Of a DNA stretch of 33,661 nt, positions 1 to 7,519 are shown in pieces. Below the pieces are notes generated by a model. It worked only from the letters and a program-made list of their open reading frames with translations, ran no database searches and was not told where the DNA came from. Made by a program: the position numbers and the translations under genes. How positions within the stretch are numbered: the stretch's first letter is position 1; the number at the start of each line of letters is the position of its first letter. The stretch is from Methylobacterium sp. Leaf104 (GTDB taxonomy: Bacteria; Pseudomonadota; Alphaproteobacteria; Rhizobiales; Beijerinckiaceae): NCBI RefSeq assembly GCF_001422885.1, contig NZ_LMMZ01000041.1, positions 177,242 through 210,902 of the forward strand. Reading direction: 5' to 3'.

Positions 1-2825
1 GCCCGCTTGCGGCCCGCATCCACGATGGCGGTGACCCGGTCGACGCCGCGGGCCATCTCCTCGACGGCGAAGTCCACCAGCATGATGGCGTTCTTCGTCA
101 CTAGCCCCATCAGCATCAGGATGCCGATCACCACCGGCATCGAGATCGGCATGTTCAGGATCAGCAGGCCGAGGATCGCGCCGCCGATGGAGAGCGGCAG
201 CGAGAACAGGATGGTGAGCGGCTGCAGGAACGAGCCGAACAGCAGCACCAGCACGGCGTAGACCATCATGATCCCGGCCCCCATCGCCATGAGGAAGCCG
301 GAGAACACCTCGGCCATCACCTCGGCGTCGCCCGTCTGCCGGATGGTGACGCCCGGCGGCAGATTCTTCGCGGTCGGGGTCTCCAGCGCCTGAGCGATGA
401 GGGAGCCGAGCGCGTCGGAGCCCTCCATGTTGGCCTCCACGGCCACGCGCACCACGCGATCGTAGCGCTCGATGGCGCCGGGTCCCTGGTCGAGCTCGAT
501 GTCGGCGACGGCCGCGAGCGGCACGGCGGCGCCGTTCTTGGCCGGCACCTTGAGGTTCTCGAGGCGCGAGACCGCGCCCCGCGCACTCTCGGGCAGCTGC
601 ACCCGGATCGGCACCTGGCGGTCGGGCGCGTTGAACTTCGCGAGATTCAGGCCGATGTCGCCGATGGTGCCGACCCGCACGGTCTCGGCGATGGCGTCGG
701 TGGAGACGCCGAGATCGGCGGCGGCAGCCTCCTTCGGCCGGATGCGGACCTCGGTGCGGTTGAGGGGGGCCGTCGACATCACGGAGACGAGGTGGGGAAT
801 CGCCACCATGTCGCGCTGGAGCCGGGCGGCGACCTCCGTGACCACGTCGATGTCGGGGCCGCCGACGACGAGGGCGAGGTCGCGCTGGCCGCCGTCGCGC
901 AGCGTCCAGGAGCGGATGTCTGGCTCCGCCGCGAGCAGGCCGGCGATCTCGGTCTCGATGGCGGCCTGCTTGCGGCCGCGCTGGCTCTTCGGCGTCAGGT
1001 TGACGATGAGGGTGGCGAGCCGGGTCTCCTTCTTGCCGCCGGCCTGCCGGCCGCCATCGACGAAGACCGAGACCACCTCGGGCAGGGCCCGGATGCGGGC
1101 CACCACCCGGTCGGACACCGCCACAGTGTCGGGGAGCCGGGCGCCCGGCGCGAGCTCGACCATGAACAGCGTGCGGGCATTGTCCTGCTTGGGCACGAAC
1201 CCAGAGGGCAGCAGGCCGGTGGAGGCGAGCGAGCCGGCGAACAGCGCGAGGCCCACGATCAGCGTGACGACGCGGTGGCGCACCGACCAGCCGACGAGGC
1301 GGCCATAGGCGCGCATCACCGGCCCCTCGCGCGCCTCGGCATGGCCGTGGTCGCGCAGGAAGTAGGCCGCCAGCATCGGGGTGATCAGGCGCGCCACCAG
1401 GAGCGACATGAACACCGAGACCGCGATGGTCAGACCGAACTGCATGAAGTAGCGGCCCGCGATGCCGCCCATGAACGAGACCGGCGCGAACACCGCGATC
1501 AGGGTCGCGGTGATGGCGATGACGGCGAGCCCGATCTCGTCGGCGCCCTCAATGGAGGCGCGGTAGGGCGACTTGCCGAGCCGCATGTGGCGGACGATGT
1601 TCTCGATCTCCACGATGGCGTCGTCGACGAGGATGCCCGTCACCAGCGTGATGGCGAGCAGGCTGATCCCGTTGAGGGTGAAGCCCATGGCGTCCATCGC
1701 CCAGAAGGTCGGGAAGACCGAGAGCGGGAGAGCGATGGCGGCGATCAGCGTCGCGCGCCAGTCGCGCAGGAACAGGAACACCACCAGCACGGCGAGCGCC
1801 GCCCCCTCGATCAGGGTGTGCATCGCCGAATCGTAGGAGCCGATGGTGGCTGCCACCGAGGAGTCGATGGTCTCGAACCGGATGTCGGGATAGGCGGTCT
1901 TGAACTCGGCGATCCGCTTCTCGACGCCGGCGGCGACCTCGGCATCGCTGGCGCCGGAGCCGCGCGAGACCGCGAAGGCCACCACCGGCTCGCCGTTGAA
2001 GCGCGCGAAGGTGCGCGGCTCCTCGATGGAATCCTCCAGGGTCGCCAGCTCGTCGAGGCGGACCTTGCGGCCACCGGAGAGCACGATGGAGGTGGCCTTG
2101 AGGTCGCGCAGCGAGCGCGAGGCGGCCAGCGTCCGAATCGACTGCTCGCGGCCGCCGACCTCGCCGCGCCCGCCCGCCATGTCGGCGGAGGTCAGGCGCA
2201 GCTGCCGGTTCACGTCGGCCGCGGTGACGCCCAGTGCCAGCAGGCGGTCGGGGAGCAGGGTGACGCGCATCTCGCGGGCGACGCCGCCGACCCGCTCGAC
2301 GCCGCCGACGCCCTTCACGCCCTGGAGGGAGCGCGCGACCTTGTCCTCCACGAACCAGGACAATTCGGCCGGCGTCATGCCGGGCGACTTCACGCCGTAG
2401 ATCAGGATCGGCAGGCCGGTGATCTCGACGCGCTGGATCACCGGCTCGTCGATGGTGCGGGGCAGGTTGATGCGGATCTTCGAGACCGCGTCCTTGACGT
2501 CGTTGACGGCCCGGTCGGTGTTCACCTCCAGGCGGAACTCCACCGTGGTGACGGAGGAGCCTTCCGTGATCGCCGAGGTGATGTGCTTGACCCCGCGCAC
2601 GCCGGCGATCGAATCCTCGACCCACTTCGTGACCTGGGTCTGGAGCTCGGCGGGAGCCGACCCGCTCTGCGTGATCGTCACCGAGACGATCGGCACGTCG
2701 ACATTGGGCATCCGCGTGACCGCGAGGCTGCGGAAGCTGACGAGGCCGAGCACGATCAGCACCAGGAACAGCACGAGGGGCGCGATCGGGTGGCGGATCG
2801 CCCAGGCGGAGATGTTCAGGCGCAT
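1..2825 (-). CDS. RND efflux pump, inner-membrane transporter (HAE1/AcrB-like), 3' end cut off by window edge
   Basis: Proton-driven export pump of the inner membrane, working with a periplasmic adaptor and an outer-membrane channel. Reading the minus strand from the ATG at 2825 gives about 941 uninterrupted residues; the family is about 1030-1050 long, so roughly the last 100 residues lie outside the window. The N-terminus (MRLNISAWAIRHPIAPLVLF) is the usual cytoplasmic start plus TM1. The proton-relay pair of TM4 is present at D401-D402 in GILVDDAIVEIEN, and the TM10 lysine at K911 in VTKNAIMLVDF. It is the last gene of an operon, 48 nt after the adaptor gene. Substrate cannot be read from sequence. 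The ribosome site before 2825 is weak, so coupling to the adaptor is likely. HAE1 rather than heavy-metal RND is judged from the TM4 motif. Confidence 0.95.
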   Translation of the reverse strand, partial: MRLNISAWAIRHPIAPLVLFLVLIVLGLVSFRSLAVTRMPNVDVPIVSVTITQSGSAPAELQTQVTKWVEDSIAGVRGVKHITSAITEGSSVTTVEFRLEVNTDRAVNDVKDAVSKIRINLPRTIDEPVIQRVEITGLPILIYGVKSPGMTPAELSWFVEDKVARSLQGVKGVGGVERVGGVAREMRVTLLPDRLLALGVTAADVNRQLRLTSADMAGGRGEVGGREQSIRTLAASRSLRDLKATSIVLSGGRKVRLDELATLEDSIEEPRTFARFNGEPVVAFAVSRGSGASDAEVAAGVEKRIAEFKTAYPDIRFETIDSSVAATIGSYDSAMHTLIEGAALAVLVVFLFLRDWRATLIAAIALPLSVFPTFWAMDAMGFTLNGISLLAITLVTGILVDDAIVEIENIVRHMRLGKSPYRASIEGADEIGLAVIAITATLIAVFAPVSFMGGIAGRYFMQFGLTIAVSVFMSLLVARLITPMLAAYFLRDHGHAEAREGPVMRAYGRLVGWSVRHRVVTLIVGLALFAGSLASTGLLPSGFVPKQDNARTLFMVELAPGARLPDTVAVSDRVVARIRALPEVVSVFVDGGRQAGGKKETRLATLIVNLTPKSQRGRKQAAIETEIAGLLAAEPDIRSWTLRDGGQRDLALVVGGPDIDVVTEVAARLQRDMVAIPHLVSVMSTAPLNRTEVRIRPKEAAAADLGVSTDAIAETVRVGTIGDIGLNLAKFNAPDRQVPIRVQLPESARGAVSRLENLKVPAKNGAAVPLAAVADIELDQGPGAIERYDRVVRVAVEANMEGSDALGSLIAQALETPTAKNLPPGVTIRQTGDAEVMAEVFSGFLMAMGAGIMMVYAVLVLLFGSFLQPLTILFSLPLSIGGAILGLLILNMPISMPVVIGILMLMGLVTKNAIMLVDFAVEEMARGVDRVTAIVDAGRKR

Positions 2826-2873
2826 GCGGCGACTCGGTGAAGTCTTGTTCTCGGGAGGCGAGGCGGCACCCGG

Positions 2874-4118
2874 TCAGGGCGTGCCGGCCTCGGCGGTCTC
2901 GCGCGGGGAGGGCGCGGCGGCCACGGCCGGCTCGGGCACGGCCAAAGCCACGGGGCGGACCCGGTCGCCGTCGCGCAGGAAGCTGCCGGCGCGGGCCACC
3001 ACGCGCTCGCCGTCGGTGAGCCCGGCGCGGATCTCGATGTCGTCGTCGTCGGACAGGCCGGTGCGGACCTCGCGGGCCTCGACCACGTCGTCGGCGACCA
3101 CGAGGACGGAGCTGCGCCTGCCCCCGCCGTAGAGCACGGAGGCCTGCGGCACGGTCACGCCGCGGGTGCGGGCGAGCTCGACGGCGCCCCGCGCGAAGGT
3201 GCCGATGCGCAGGCGTGGGTCCGACTCCAGGCGGATGCGGACCTTGCCGAGGCGGGTCGCGCGGTCGACCTCCGGATAGACGGTCCGTACGCTGCCGGCC
3301 AGGCGAACGCCGTCGCCGAGGTCGATCCAGGCCGGGGCGTTCTCGCGCAGCTGCGGCAGCTTGGTCTCGATGACCTCGCCCTCCAGCTCGATCTCGCCCC
3401 GGGCGATCAGGCGGAACAGGGGCTCGGCCGAGGCCGAGGCGGCCAGACCCACCCGGGCGGTGCGGCGGCTGACGACGCCGGCCTCCGGCGCGCGGATCTC
3501 GGTGCGGGCGAGACGCAGGTTCAGTTCCTCCAGGACGGCCCGGGCCTGGGCGAGGTCGGCCCGGGCGATGCGCAGGCCGTTGCGGGCGAAGGCGAGCTTG
3601 CCCTCGGCCTGGCGCAGACTGGCGGTGCGGCCCTCCATGACGGCCGCGGTGGCGTTTCCGGTCTTCAGGAGCTGCTGGGCCCGCTCATAGGAGAGGCGCG
3701 CCTCGGTCTCGGCGGCCTCCGCCTGCTCGATGCTGCTCTGGGCCTGGGGCACGGCGGCCTCGGCCTTCTCCACCAGCGCCGCCTGCTGGGCGAGCTGGCG
3801 GTCGATCAGGTCGCGCGAGAGGCGGGCGAGCACCTGGCCGCGGGCCACCCGCGCGCCTTCCTCGACCAGCACCTCGGTGACCCGGTAGCCCTCGATCTCG
3901 GGCGTCACCAGGATCTCGTCGCGCGGGACCAGGGTGCCGGTGACGACCACCGACTCGACGATCTCCCGCCGCTTGGCATCGACCACGCTGATCGTCGGCA
4001 CGAGGCTGGCCTTCGCCGGCTGGCCGGCGCCGGCCGGCGGCTGGGGCGAGCCGGCGAGGGTGGCGGAGGCCGGCAGCGCCAGGGCGAGCAGGGCGAGGCC
4101 GAGGCGGGCGGCGATCAT
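2874..4118 (-). CDS. RND periplasmic adaptor (membrane fusion protein, HlyD/AcrA-like)
   Basis: Links the inner-membrane RND pump to an outer-membrane channel in the periplasm. The 414-aa product has an N-terminal signal region (about residues 1-22, MIAARLGLALLALALPAS), a lipoyl/barrel-sandwich half (VTPEIEGYRVTEVLVEEGARV), a long alanine-rich helical hairpin (about 105-200) and the second lipoyl half (EIRAPEAGVVSRR). Beta-barrel and membrane-proximal domains follow. No lipobox cysteine is seen, so it is probably anchored by its signal or soluble. The ATG at 4118 overlaps the tetR stop by 4 nt (ATGA), which fixes the start and implies translational coupling. The open frame continues upstream only as a shadow of tetR. 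The pump gene follows after 48 nt. Confidence 0.93.
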   Translation of the reverse strand: MIAARLGLALLALALPASATLAGSPQPPAGAGQPAKASLVPTISVVDAKRREIVESVVVTGTLVPRDEILVTPEIEGYRVTEVLVEEGARVARGQVLARLSRDLIDRQLAQQAALVEKAEAAVPQAQSSIEQAEAAETEARLSYERAQQLLKTGNATAAVMEGRTASLRQAEGKLAFARNGLRIARADLAQARAVLEELNLRLARTEIRAPEAGVVSRRTARVGLAASASAEPLFRLIARGEIELEGEVIETKLPQLRENAPAWIDLGDGVRLAGSVRTVYPEVDRATRLGKVRIRLESDPRLRIGTFARGAVELARTRGVTVPQASVLYGGGRRSSVLVVADDVVEAREVRTGLSDDDDIEIRAGLTDGERVVARAGSFLRDGDRVRPVALAVPEPAVAAAPSPRETAEAGTP

Positions 4119-4744
4119 GGGCGGGGTTCCGTGGCGAAGTGGGGCGCGCGGCCGGCGAGCCCGGCCTCGATCAGGGCCTGGAGCTGCGCCACGGCGGATC
4201 CCGTGTCGAAGTCGGGCAGGATGGCCCGGCTCAGGACGATGCCCTTCAGTTGCGGCGCCAGCAGGGCGTAGAGGGCAACCGGATCGCAATCGGGTGCGGT
4301 GGCGAGGTCGGCGAAGGTCTCCTCGAACCAGGCCCGGGCCTCCGCCTCGGTCTCCGCCGTCAGGGCGGCGATGGCCGGGTTGCGGGTACCCTCGGACCAG
4401 ATTTCGAGGCGCAGCACCGCCGCCTCCCGGGTCAGGGCGCCGAAATACTGCCCGAGCACGCCGAACAGGGCGCCGCGCCGGTCGCCCTCCTGCTGAAGGC
4501 GCGTCACCAGCTGGGCGCCGCTGATCCGCTCGCGCTCGACGAGGCCGAGGACCAGCGCCTCCTTGGAGCGGAAGTAATGGTAGAAGTTGCCTGCCGTCAT
4601 GCCGGCCTCTCGGGCGAGGTCCTGCATCGTGGTGCGGTGGAACCCGTTGCGCACGAAGCAGGCCCAGGCGGCGTCGAGGATCTGTTCCCGGCGCGCGGCC
4701 TGGCTGGCGCGGGCATCGACGAGGGTGCCGATCGGCGCCGCCAT
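4115..4744 (-). CDS. TetR-family transcriptional repressor
   Basis: Probable local repressor of the efflux operon. The 209-aa product has an N-terminal helix-turn-helix of TetR type (about residues 20-65: REQILDAAWACFVRNGF, then TTMQDLAREAGMTAGNFYHYF and KEALV) and a helical ligand-binding C-terminal domain. The start at 4744 is chosen because the alignment to TetR proteins begins just after it. An open frame continues upstream to 4993 but belongs to the preceding small gene's region. The gene sits 2 nt after the small membrane gene and overlaps the adaptor gene by 4 nt. Two TGA-N4-TCA palindromes cover the operon promoter and are the likely operators, giving autorepression. The inducer is unknown. 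Confidence 0.93.
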   Translation of the reverse strand: MAAPIGTLVDARASQAARREQILDAAWACFVRNGFHRTTMQDLAREAGMTAGNFYHYFRSKEALVLGLVERERISGAQLVTRLQQEGDRRGALFGVLGQYFGALTREAAVLRLEIWSEGTRNPAIAALTAETEAEARAWFEETFADLATAPDCDPVALYALLAPQLKGIVLSRAILPDFDTGSAVAQLQALIEAGLAGRAPHFATEPRP

Positions 4745-4746
4745 GG

Positions 4747-4980
4747 TCAGGAGACCTTGCGGTCCGCCGCCGGCGCGACCACCCGGCAGGCGGCGACCGA
4801 GGCGTCGGCACCGGCGCAGAGTCGGGCCTGCCAGCCCACCGCGCCGTTGCCGGTCCAGGCGATCAGGGCGGCCCAGCCGAGCACCAGAACGGCCCCGAGC
4901 AGCAGCTGCTCCGGCGCGACGAACGCCCGTACCTTCCGGACCAGCGCCTGAACCGGAACAGTCTCGTACGTCCGCTGCAT
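4747..4980 (-). CDS. Small single-pass membrane protein leading the RND operon
   Basis: 77-aa protein of no family I recognise. A hydrophobic segment lies at about residues 25-43 (LLLGAVLVLGWAALIAW), with basic residues before it (VRKVR, 14-18), so the C-terminus is predicted in the periplasm. That tail has two cysteines (C55 and C65) that could form a disulfide. The ATG at 4980 is preceded by a good ribosome site (GGGAGG, minus strand, about 7 nt away). An upstream ATG at 5025 would start inside the promoter and is rejected. It is the first gene of the tetR-adaptor-pump operon, 2 nt from tetR, so an accessory role in the pump, or envelope sensing, is plausible but unproven. Confidence 0.7.
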   Translation of the reverse strand: MQRTYETVPVQALVRKVRAFVAPEQLLLGAVLVLGWAALIAWTGNGAVGWQARLCAGADASVAACRVVAPAADRKVS

Positions 4981-5003
4981 GGCAACCTCCCACCGACCCT
5001 GTC

Positions 5004-5032
5004 GTTGTATTGAACGCTCATTCACTGGTCAA
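5004..5032 (-). promoter_or_regulatory. Sigma-70 type promoter of the small protein-tetR-adaptor-pump operon
   Basis: On the minus strand, a -35 box TTGACC (5032-5027) and a -10 box TACAAC (5009-5004) are separated by exactly 17 bp. The predicted start lies near 4997, about 17 nt before the ribosome site and ATG at 4980. One palindromic operator overlaps the spacer and -10, and the other covers the region just upstream and the edge of the -35. Confidence 0.7.
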
Positions 5033-5044
5033 TGAGCGTTCATT
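5009..5044. promoter_or_regulatory. Twin TetR-type operator palindromes
   Basis: Two near-identical palindromes, each with core TGA-N4-TCA: TGAACGCTCA at 5011-5020 and TGAGCGTTCA at 5033-5042. Their centres are 22 bp apart, about two helical turns. They also pair with each other as a perfect 12-bp inverted repeat (TGAACGCTCATT 5011-5022 with AATGAGCGTTCA 5031-5042, spacer 8). Both lie on the operon promoter next to tetR, which fits cooperative binding of two dimers on one DNA face. Confidence 0.75.
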
Positions 5045-5290
5045 TTGGATGTGCCGAAGGGCACGGCGATGCGGCCTTGCGGTCACGGGCCGAGCTCCCG
5101 GCGCAGGCCGCCGTGTCAACGTGAAGCAAGCCGGAACCGGAACGGGGATGCGACGCGCGGGTTCGAGCAGACCCCCGCGGAGGATCCCGGTCGGCCCGGT
5201 TCGGACATACGCGACGCGCACGGACTGTCCGTGCCGGCACGCCCGGCCCCGGCCGGAACCGTCCGCTCACCATCCGAGGTCGCCCGCGCC

Positions 5291-7096
5291 GTGCTGAAGC
5301 CTTTTCCCCGCGAGGGCGGTGCCGTCGCCCGCACCGACGGATACCTCCCGATCGAGGGCTACGCGGCCATCGGCGAGGGCCGCTCGGTGGCGCTCTCGGG
5401 CGCCGACGGCTCCATCGACTGGTGGTGCTGCCCCAACCTCGATTCGCCGCCGCTGTTCGACCGCCTGCTCAGCCCGGAGGAGGGCGGCTACTTCGCGATC
5501 ACGCCGGAGGAACCCTTCACGGCCGAGATCGGCTACCGCGACGGCAGCAACGTCCACGAGACCGTCTTCACCACGAAGACCGGGCGGGCACGCCTCACCG
5601 AGAGCCTGAACAGCGGCCCGGCGGGGCGCCTGCCCTGGGCGGAACTCGCCCGCCGGATCGAGGGCCTGGAGGGCCACGTGCGCTTCCGGGTTTCGCTGGT
5701 CTTCGGCACGCGGGGCGACACGGCGGCCCCCTACCTGTCCGGCAACAGCAACGGCACCGCCTTCCACGTCGCCGGCATGATGGGGCTGTTCCGCACCAGC
5801 GACGGCATCCGGATCGAGACGGAGAACGACCACGCCATCGCGGGCTTCGTCGAGGTCCGGGCGGGCCAGCGGGAGATCGTCGCCATCGTGGCGGCCGAGG
5901 ACCAGCCCCTGGTGGTGGCACCGATCGACGAGATCGACGGGCGCATCGACGTGTCGTGCCAGGAATGGCGGGACTGGACCGAGCGTCTCGCCTATCGAGG
6001 CCGCTACGCCGAGCCCGTCGAGCGCAGCGCCCTGGCGCTGAAGCTGCTGCTCTACTCGCCCACCGGCGCCATCGCGGCGGCGGCCACGAGCTCCCTGCCC
6101 GAGGGCATCGGCGGCTCCAAGAACTACGATTACCGCTACGCCTGGATCCGCGATGCCGGCTACGTCATCAAGGCCTTCCTGCGCCTCGGCGCGCAGGCCG
6201 AGGCCAACGCGGCCCTGTCCTGGCTGATGCGCCACATCGGCGAGCACGGGGCACAGGTGCTCTACACCCTCGACGGCGGGTGCGTGCCCGGCGAGCGGGA
6301 CATCGACCTGCCGGGCTATCGCGGCTCGCGCCCCGTGCGCACCGGCAACGCCGCCACGAGCCAGCACCAGCACGGCATCTACGGCGACATCTTCGAGACC
6401 GCCGAGCGCTTCGTCGCCGACGGCAACATGCTCGACCTGCGCACCGGGACGCTGCTCGCCCGGCTCGCCGACCAATGCGCCGAATCCTGGAAGCTCAAGG
6501 ACGCGGGCATCTGGGAGCTTCCGGATGCCGAGCACTATACGGGCTCCAAGATCAGCTGCTGGCAGGCGCTGGCCCGGGCGGTGGAACTCGCCGATGGCGG
6601 ACACCTGCCGGGCACGTGCCGCGAGCGCTGGGCCCGCGCCCGCGACCGGGTCGCGGAGTGGATCGACCGGAACTGCTGGTCGGAGGCGAAGCAGTCCTAC
6701 GTGATGCATCCCGGCACCGAGAAGCTCGACGCCTCCCTGGCGCTGGCCGTGCGCTTCCGGTTCGGCAATCCCGAGCGCCTCGCGGCCACCTGCCGGGCCA
6801 TCGACCGGGAGCTGGGGCGCGGCCCCTACCACTACCGCTACACGGGCGCCGAGGCGGAGGAGGGCTGCTTCCTCGCCTGCACGTTCTGGCTCGTGGAGGC
6901 CAAGGCTCTTCTCGGTGAGCCGGAGGAGGCGCAGGCGGCGTTCGAGGCCCTGGTGAAGGCGCTCGACCGGAATTCCGGCACCTATTCGGAGATGGCCGAC
7001 CCGGTGACCGGCGCCTATCTCGGCAACCTGCCGCAGGGCCTGACCCACCTCGCCCTGATCCAGGCCGCCGCCACCCTGTCGGGCCTCAGCCTCTGA
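5291..7096 (+). CDS. Glycoside hydrolase family 15 protein (glucoamylase/trehalase-like)
   Basis: Inverting alpha-glucosidase family; likely substrates are trehalose, maltodextrin or a related alpha-glucan, in the cytoplasm as no signal peptide is seen. The GTG at 5291 gives 601 aa, typical for the bacterial family, with GAGG at 5276-5279 in front. The N-terminal sandwich domain starts at about residue 18 (LPIEGYAAIGEGRSVAL and DGSIDWWCCP). The (alpha/alpha)6 barrel contains WIRDAGY (about 285), the general acid E409 in GIWE, SKISCWQAL, and the base E567 in TYSEMADP followed by LGNLPQGLTHLALI. Most relatives read SEE where this has SEM; the catalytic first glutamate is kept. An upstream ATG at 5069 would add a low-complexity tail. 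No other sugar gene is adjacent. Confidence 0.88.
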   Translation: MLKPFPREGGAVARTDGYLPIEGYAAIGEGRSVALSGADGSIDWWCCPNLDSPPLFDRLLSPEEGGYFAITPEEPFTAEIGYRDGSNVHETVFTTKTGRARLTESLNSGPAGRLPWAELARRIEGLEGHVRFRVSLVFGTRGDTAAPYLSGNSNGTAFHVAGMMGLFRTSDGIRIETENDHAIAGFVEVRAGQREIVAIVAAEDQPLVVAPIDEIDGRIDVSCQEWRDWTERLAYRGRYAEPVERSALALKLLLYSPTGAIAAAATSSLPEGIGGSKNYDYRYAWIRDAGYVIKAFLRLGAQAEANAALSWLMRHIGEHGAQVLYTLDGGCVPGERDIDLPGYRGSRPVRTGNAATSQHQHGIYGDIFETAERFVADGNMLDLRTGTLLARLADQCAESWKLKDAGIWELPDAEHYTGSKISCWQALARAVELADGGHLPGTCRERWARARDRVAEWIDRNCWSEAKQSYVMHPGTEKLDASLALAVRFRFGNPERLAATCRAIDRELGRGPYHYRYTGAEAEEGCFLACTFWLVEAKALLGEPEEAQAAFEALVKALDRNSGTYSEMADPVTGAYLGNLPQGLTHLALIQAAATLSGLSL

Positions 7097-7181
7097 GGCT
7101 GCGGCATTCGGCGGGAGCATCGGTCGCAGATCCGACCCCCACCCTGCCGCGTTGCCGGAGACCACAACAGGAGACGGCAGC

Positions 7182-7385
7182 ATGGCCAAGGCCACGGACA
7201 AGACGACGGACGTGACGACCTACACCCTCAAGCAGGCCCTGGCGGCCCGGGTCGACGATCACGTGGAGATCGCGGTCGAGGCCGAGGACGGCACCCGGTT
7301 CAAGATCCGGGCGACCTCCGACCAGCTCGATGCCCTCACGGGCGACCTCGAGACCATCCTTGAGGCCGACGACGCGGACGCCTGA
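7182..7385 (+). CDS. Small acidic protein, function unknown
   Basis: 67-aa product with a strong ribosome site (AGGAG 7169-7173, 8 nt before the ATG). After a threonine/lysine-rich start (MAKATDKTTDVTTYT) it is rich in Asp/Glu, with a predicted alternation of short strands (DHVEIAVEA and GTRFKIRAT) and an acidic tail (ETILEADDADA). It has no signal peptide, no membrane segment and no cysteine. I do not recognise a family. It lies 85 nt after the GH15 gene and ends in a strong hairpin, so it may be co-transcribed with GH15 or stand alone. Confidence 0.7.
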   Translation: MAKATDKTTDVTTYTLKQALAARVDDHVEIAVEAEDGTRFKIRATSDQLDALTGDLETILEADDADA

Positions 7386-7393
7386 CGACGTCC

Positions 7394-7417
7394 GGGACCC
7401 GCCGCCCGGCGGGTCCC
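7394..7417 (+). terminator. Hairpin terminator after the 67-aa gene
   Basis: A perfect 10-bp stem (GGGACCCGCC 7394-7403 with GGCGGGTCCC 7408-7417) and a 4-nt loop, starting 8 nt after the stop codon. Only two T residues follow, so it may act as a GC-rich intrinsic terminator or as an mRNA-stabilising stem. Confidence 0.6.
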
Positions 7418-7424
7418 TTCCGCG

Positions 7425-7497
7425 CGAAGACAACCGCCGAAGACAAGCACCGAAGACAAGCACCGAAGACAAGCACCGAAGACAAGCACCGAAGACA
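7425..7497. repeat. 13-bp tandem repeat upstream of the SDR gene
   Basis: Unit CGAAGACAAGCAC occurs four times exactly (7438-7489). It is preceded by a copy with two mismatches (7425-7437) and followed by a partial copy (7490-7497). The unit is not a multiple of three and no coding frame is needed to explain it. It ends 22 nt before the SDR start codon, so it lies in the likely leader of that gene. Confidence 0.9.
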
Positions 7498-7519
7498 GCC
7501 CCGGAAGGCCCTCAAGCCG

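Larger units (their letters stand above)
4981..5290. other. Intergenic region between the efflux operon and the GH15 gene
   Basis: About 310 bases. The left 70 bases hold the leftward operon promoter and two operators, described separately. From 5045 to 5290 a rightward frame stays open and joins the GH15 gene, but its translation is arginine/proline-rich and unlike the enzyme, so I treat it as untranslated leader. No second clear promoter for the rightward gene was found. Confidence 0.5.

Noticed and set aside
792..2840. Plus-strand frame of 682 aa
   Set aside because: It lies opposite the RND pump gene, whose minus-strand translation has all family motifs. The plus-strand product is His/Arg/Gly-rich and unlike any protein.
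5045..5290. N-terminal extension of the GH15 protein
   Set aside because: The frame is open, but the peptide is arginine/proline-rich and not part of GH15. The GTG at 5291 with GAGG ahead gives the family length.
5267..7201. Minus-strand frame of 644 aa
   Set aside because: Shadow of the GH15 gene caused by high GC; low-complexity translation.
7438..7489. CRISPR array
   Set aside because: The 13-bp units are contiguous without spacers, so it is a simple tandem repeat.
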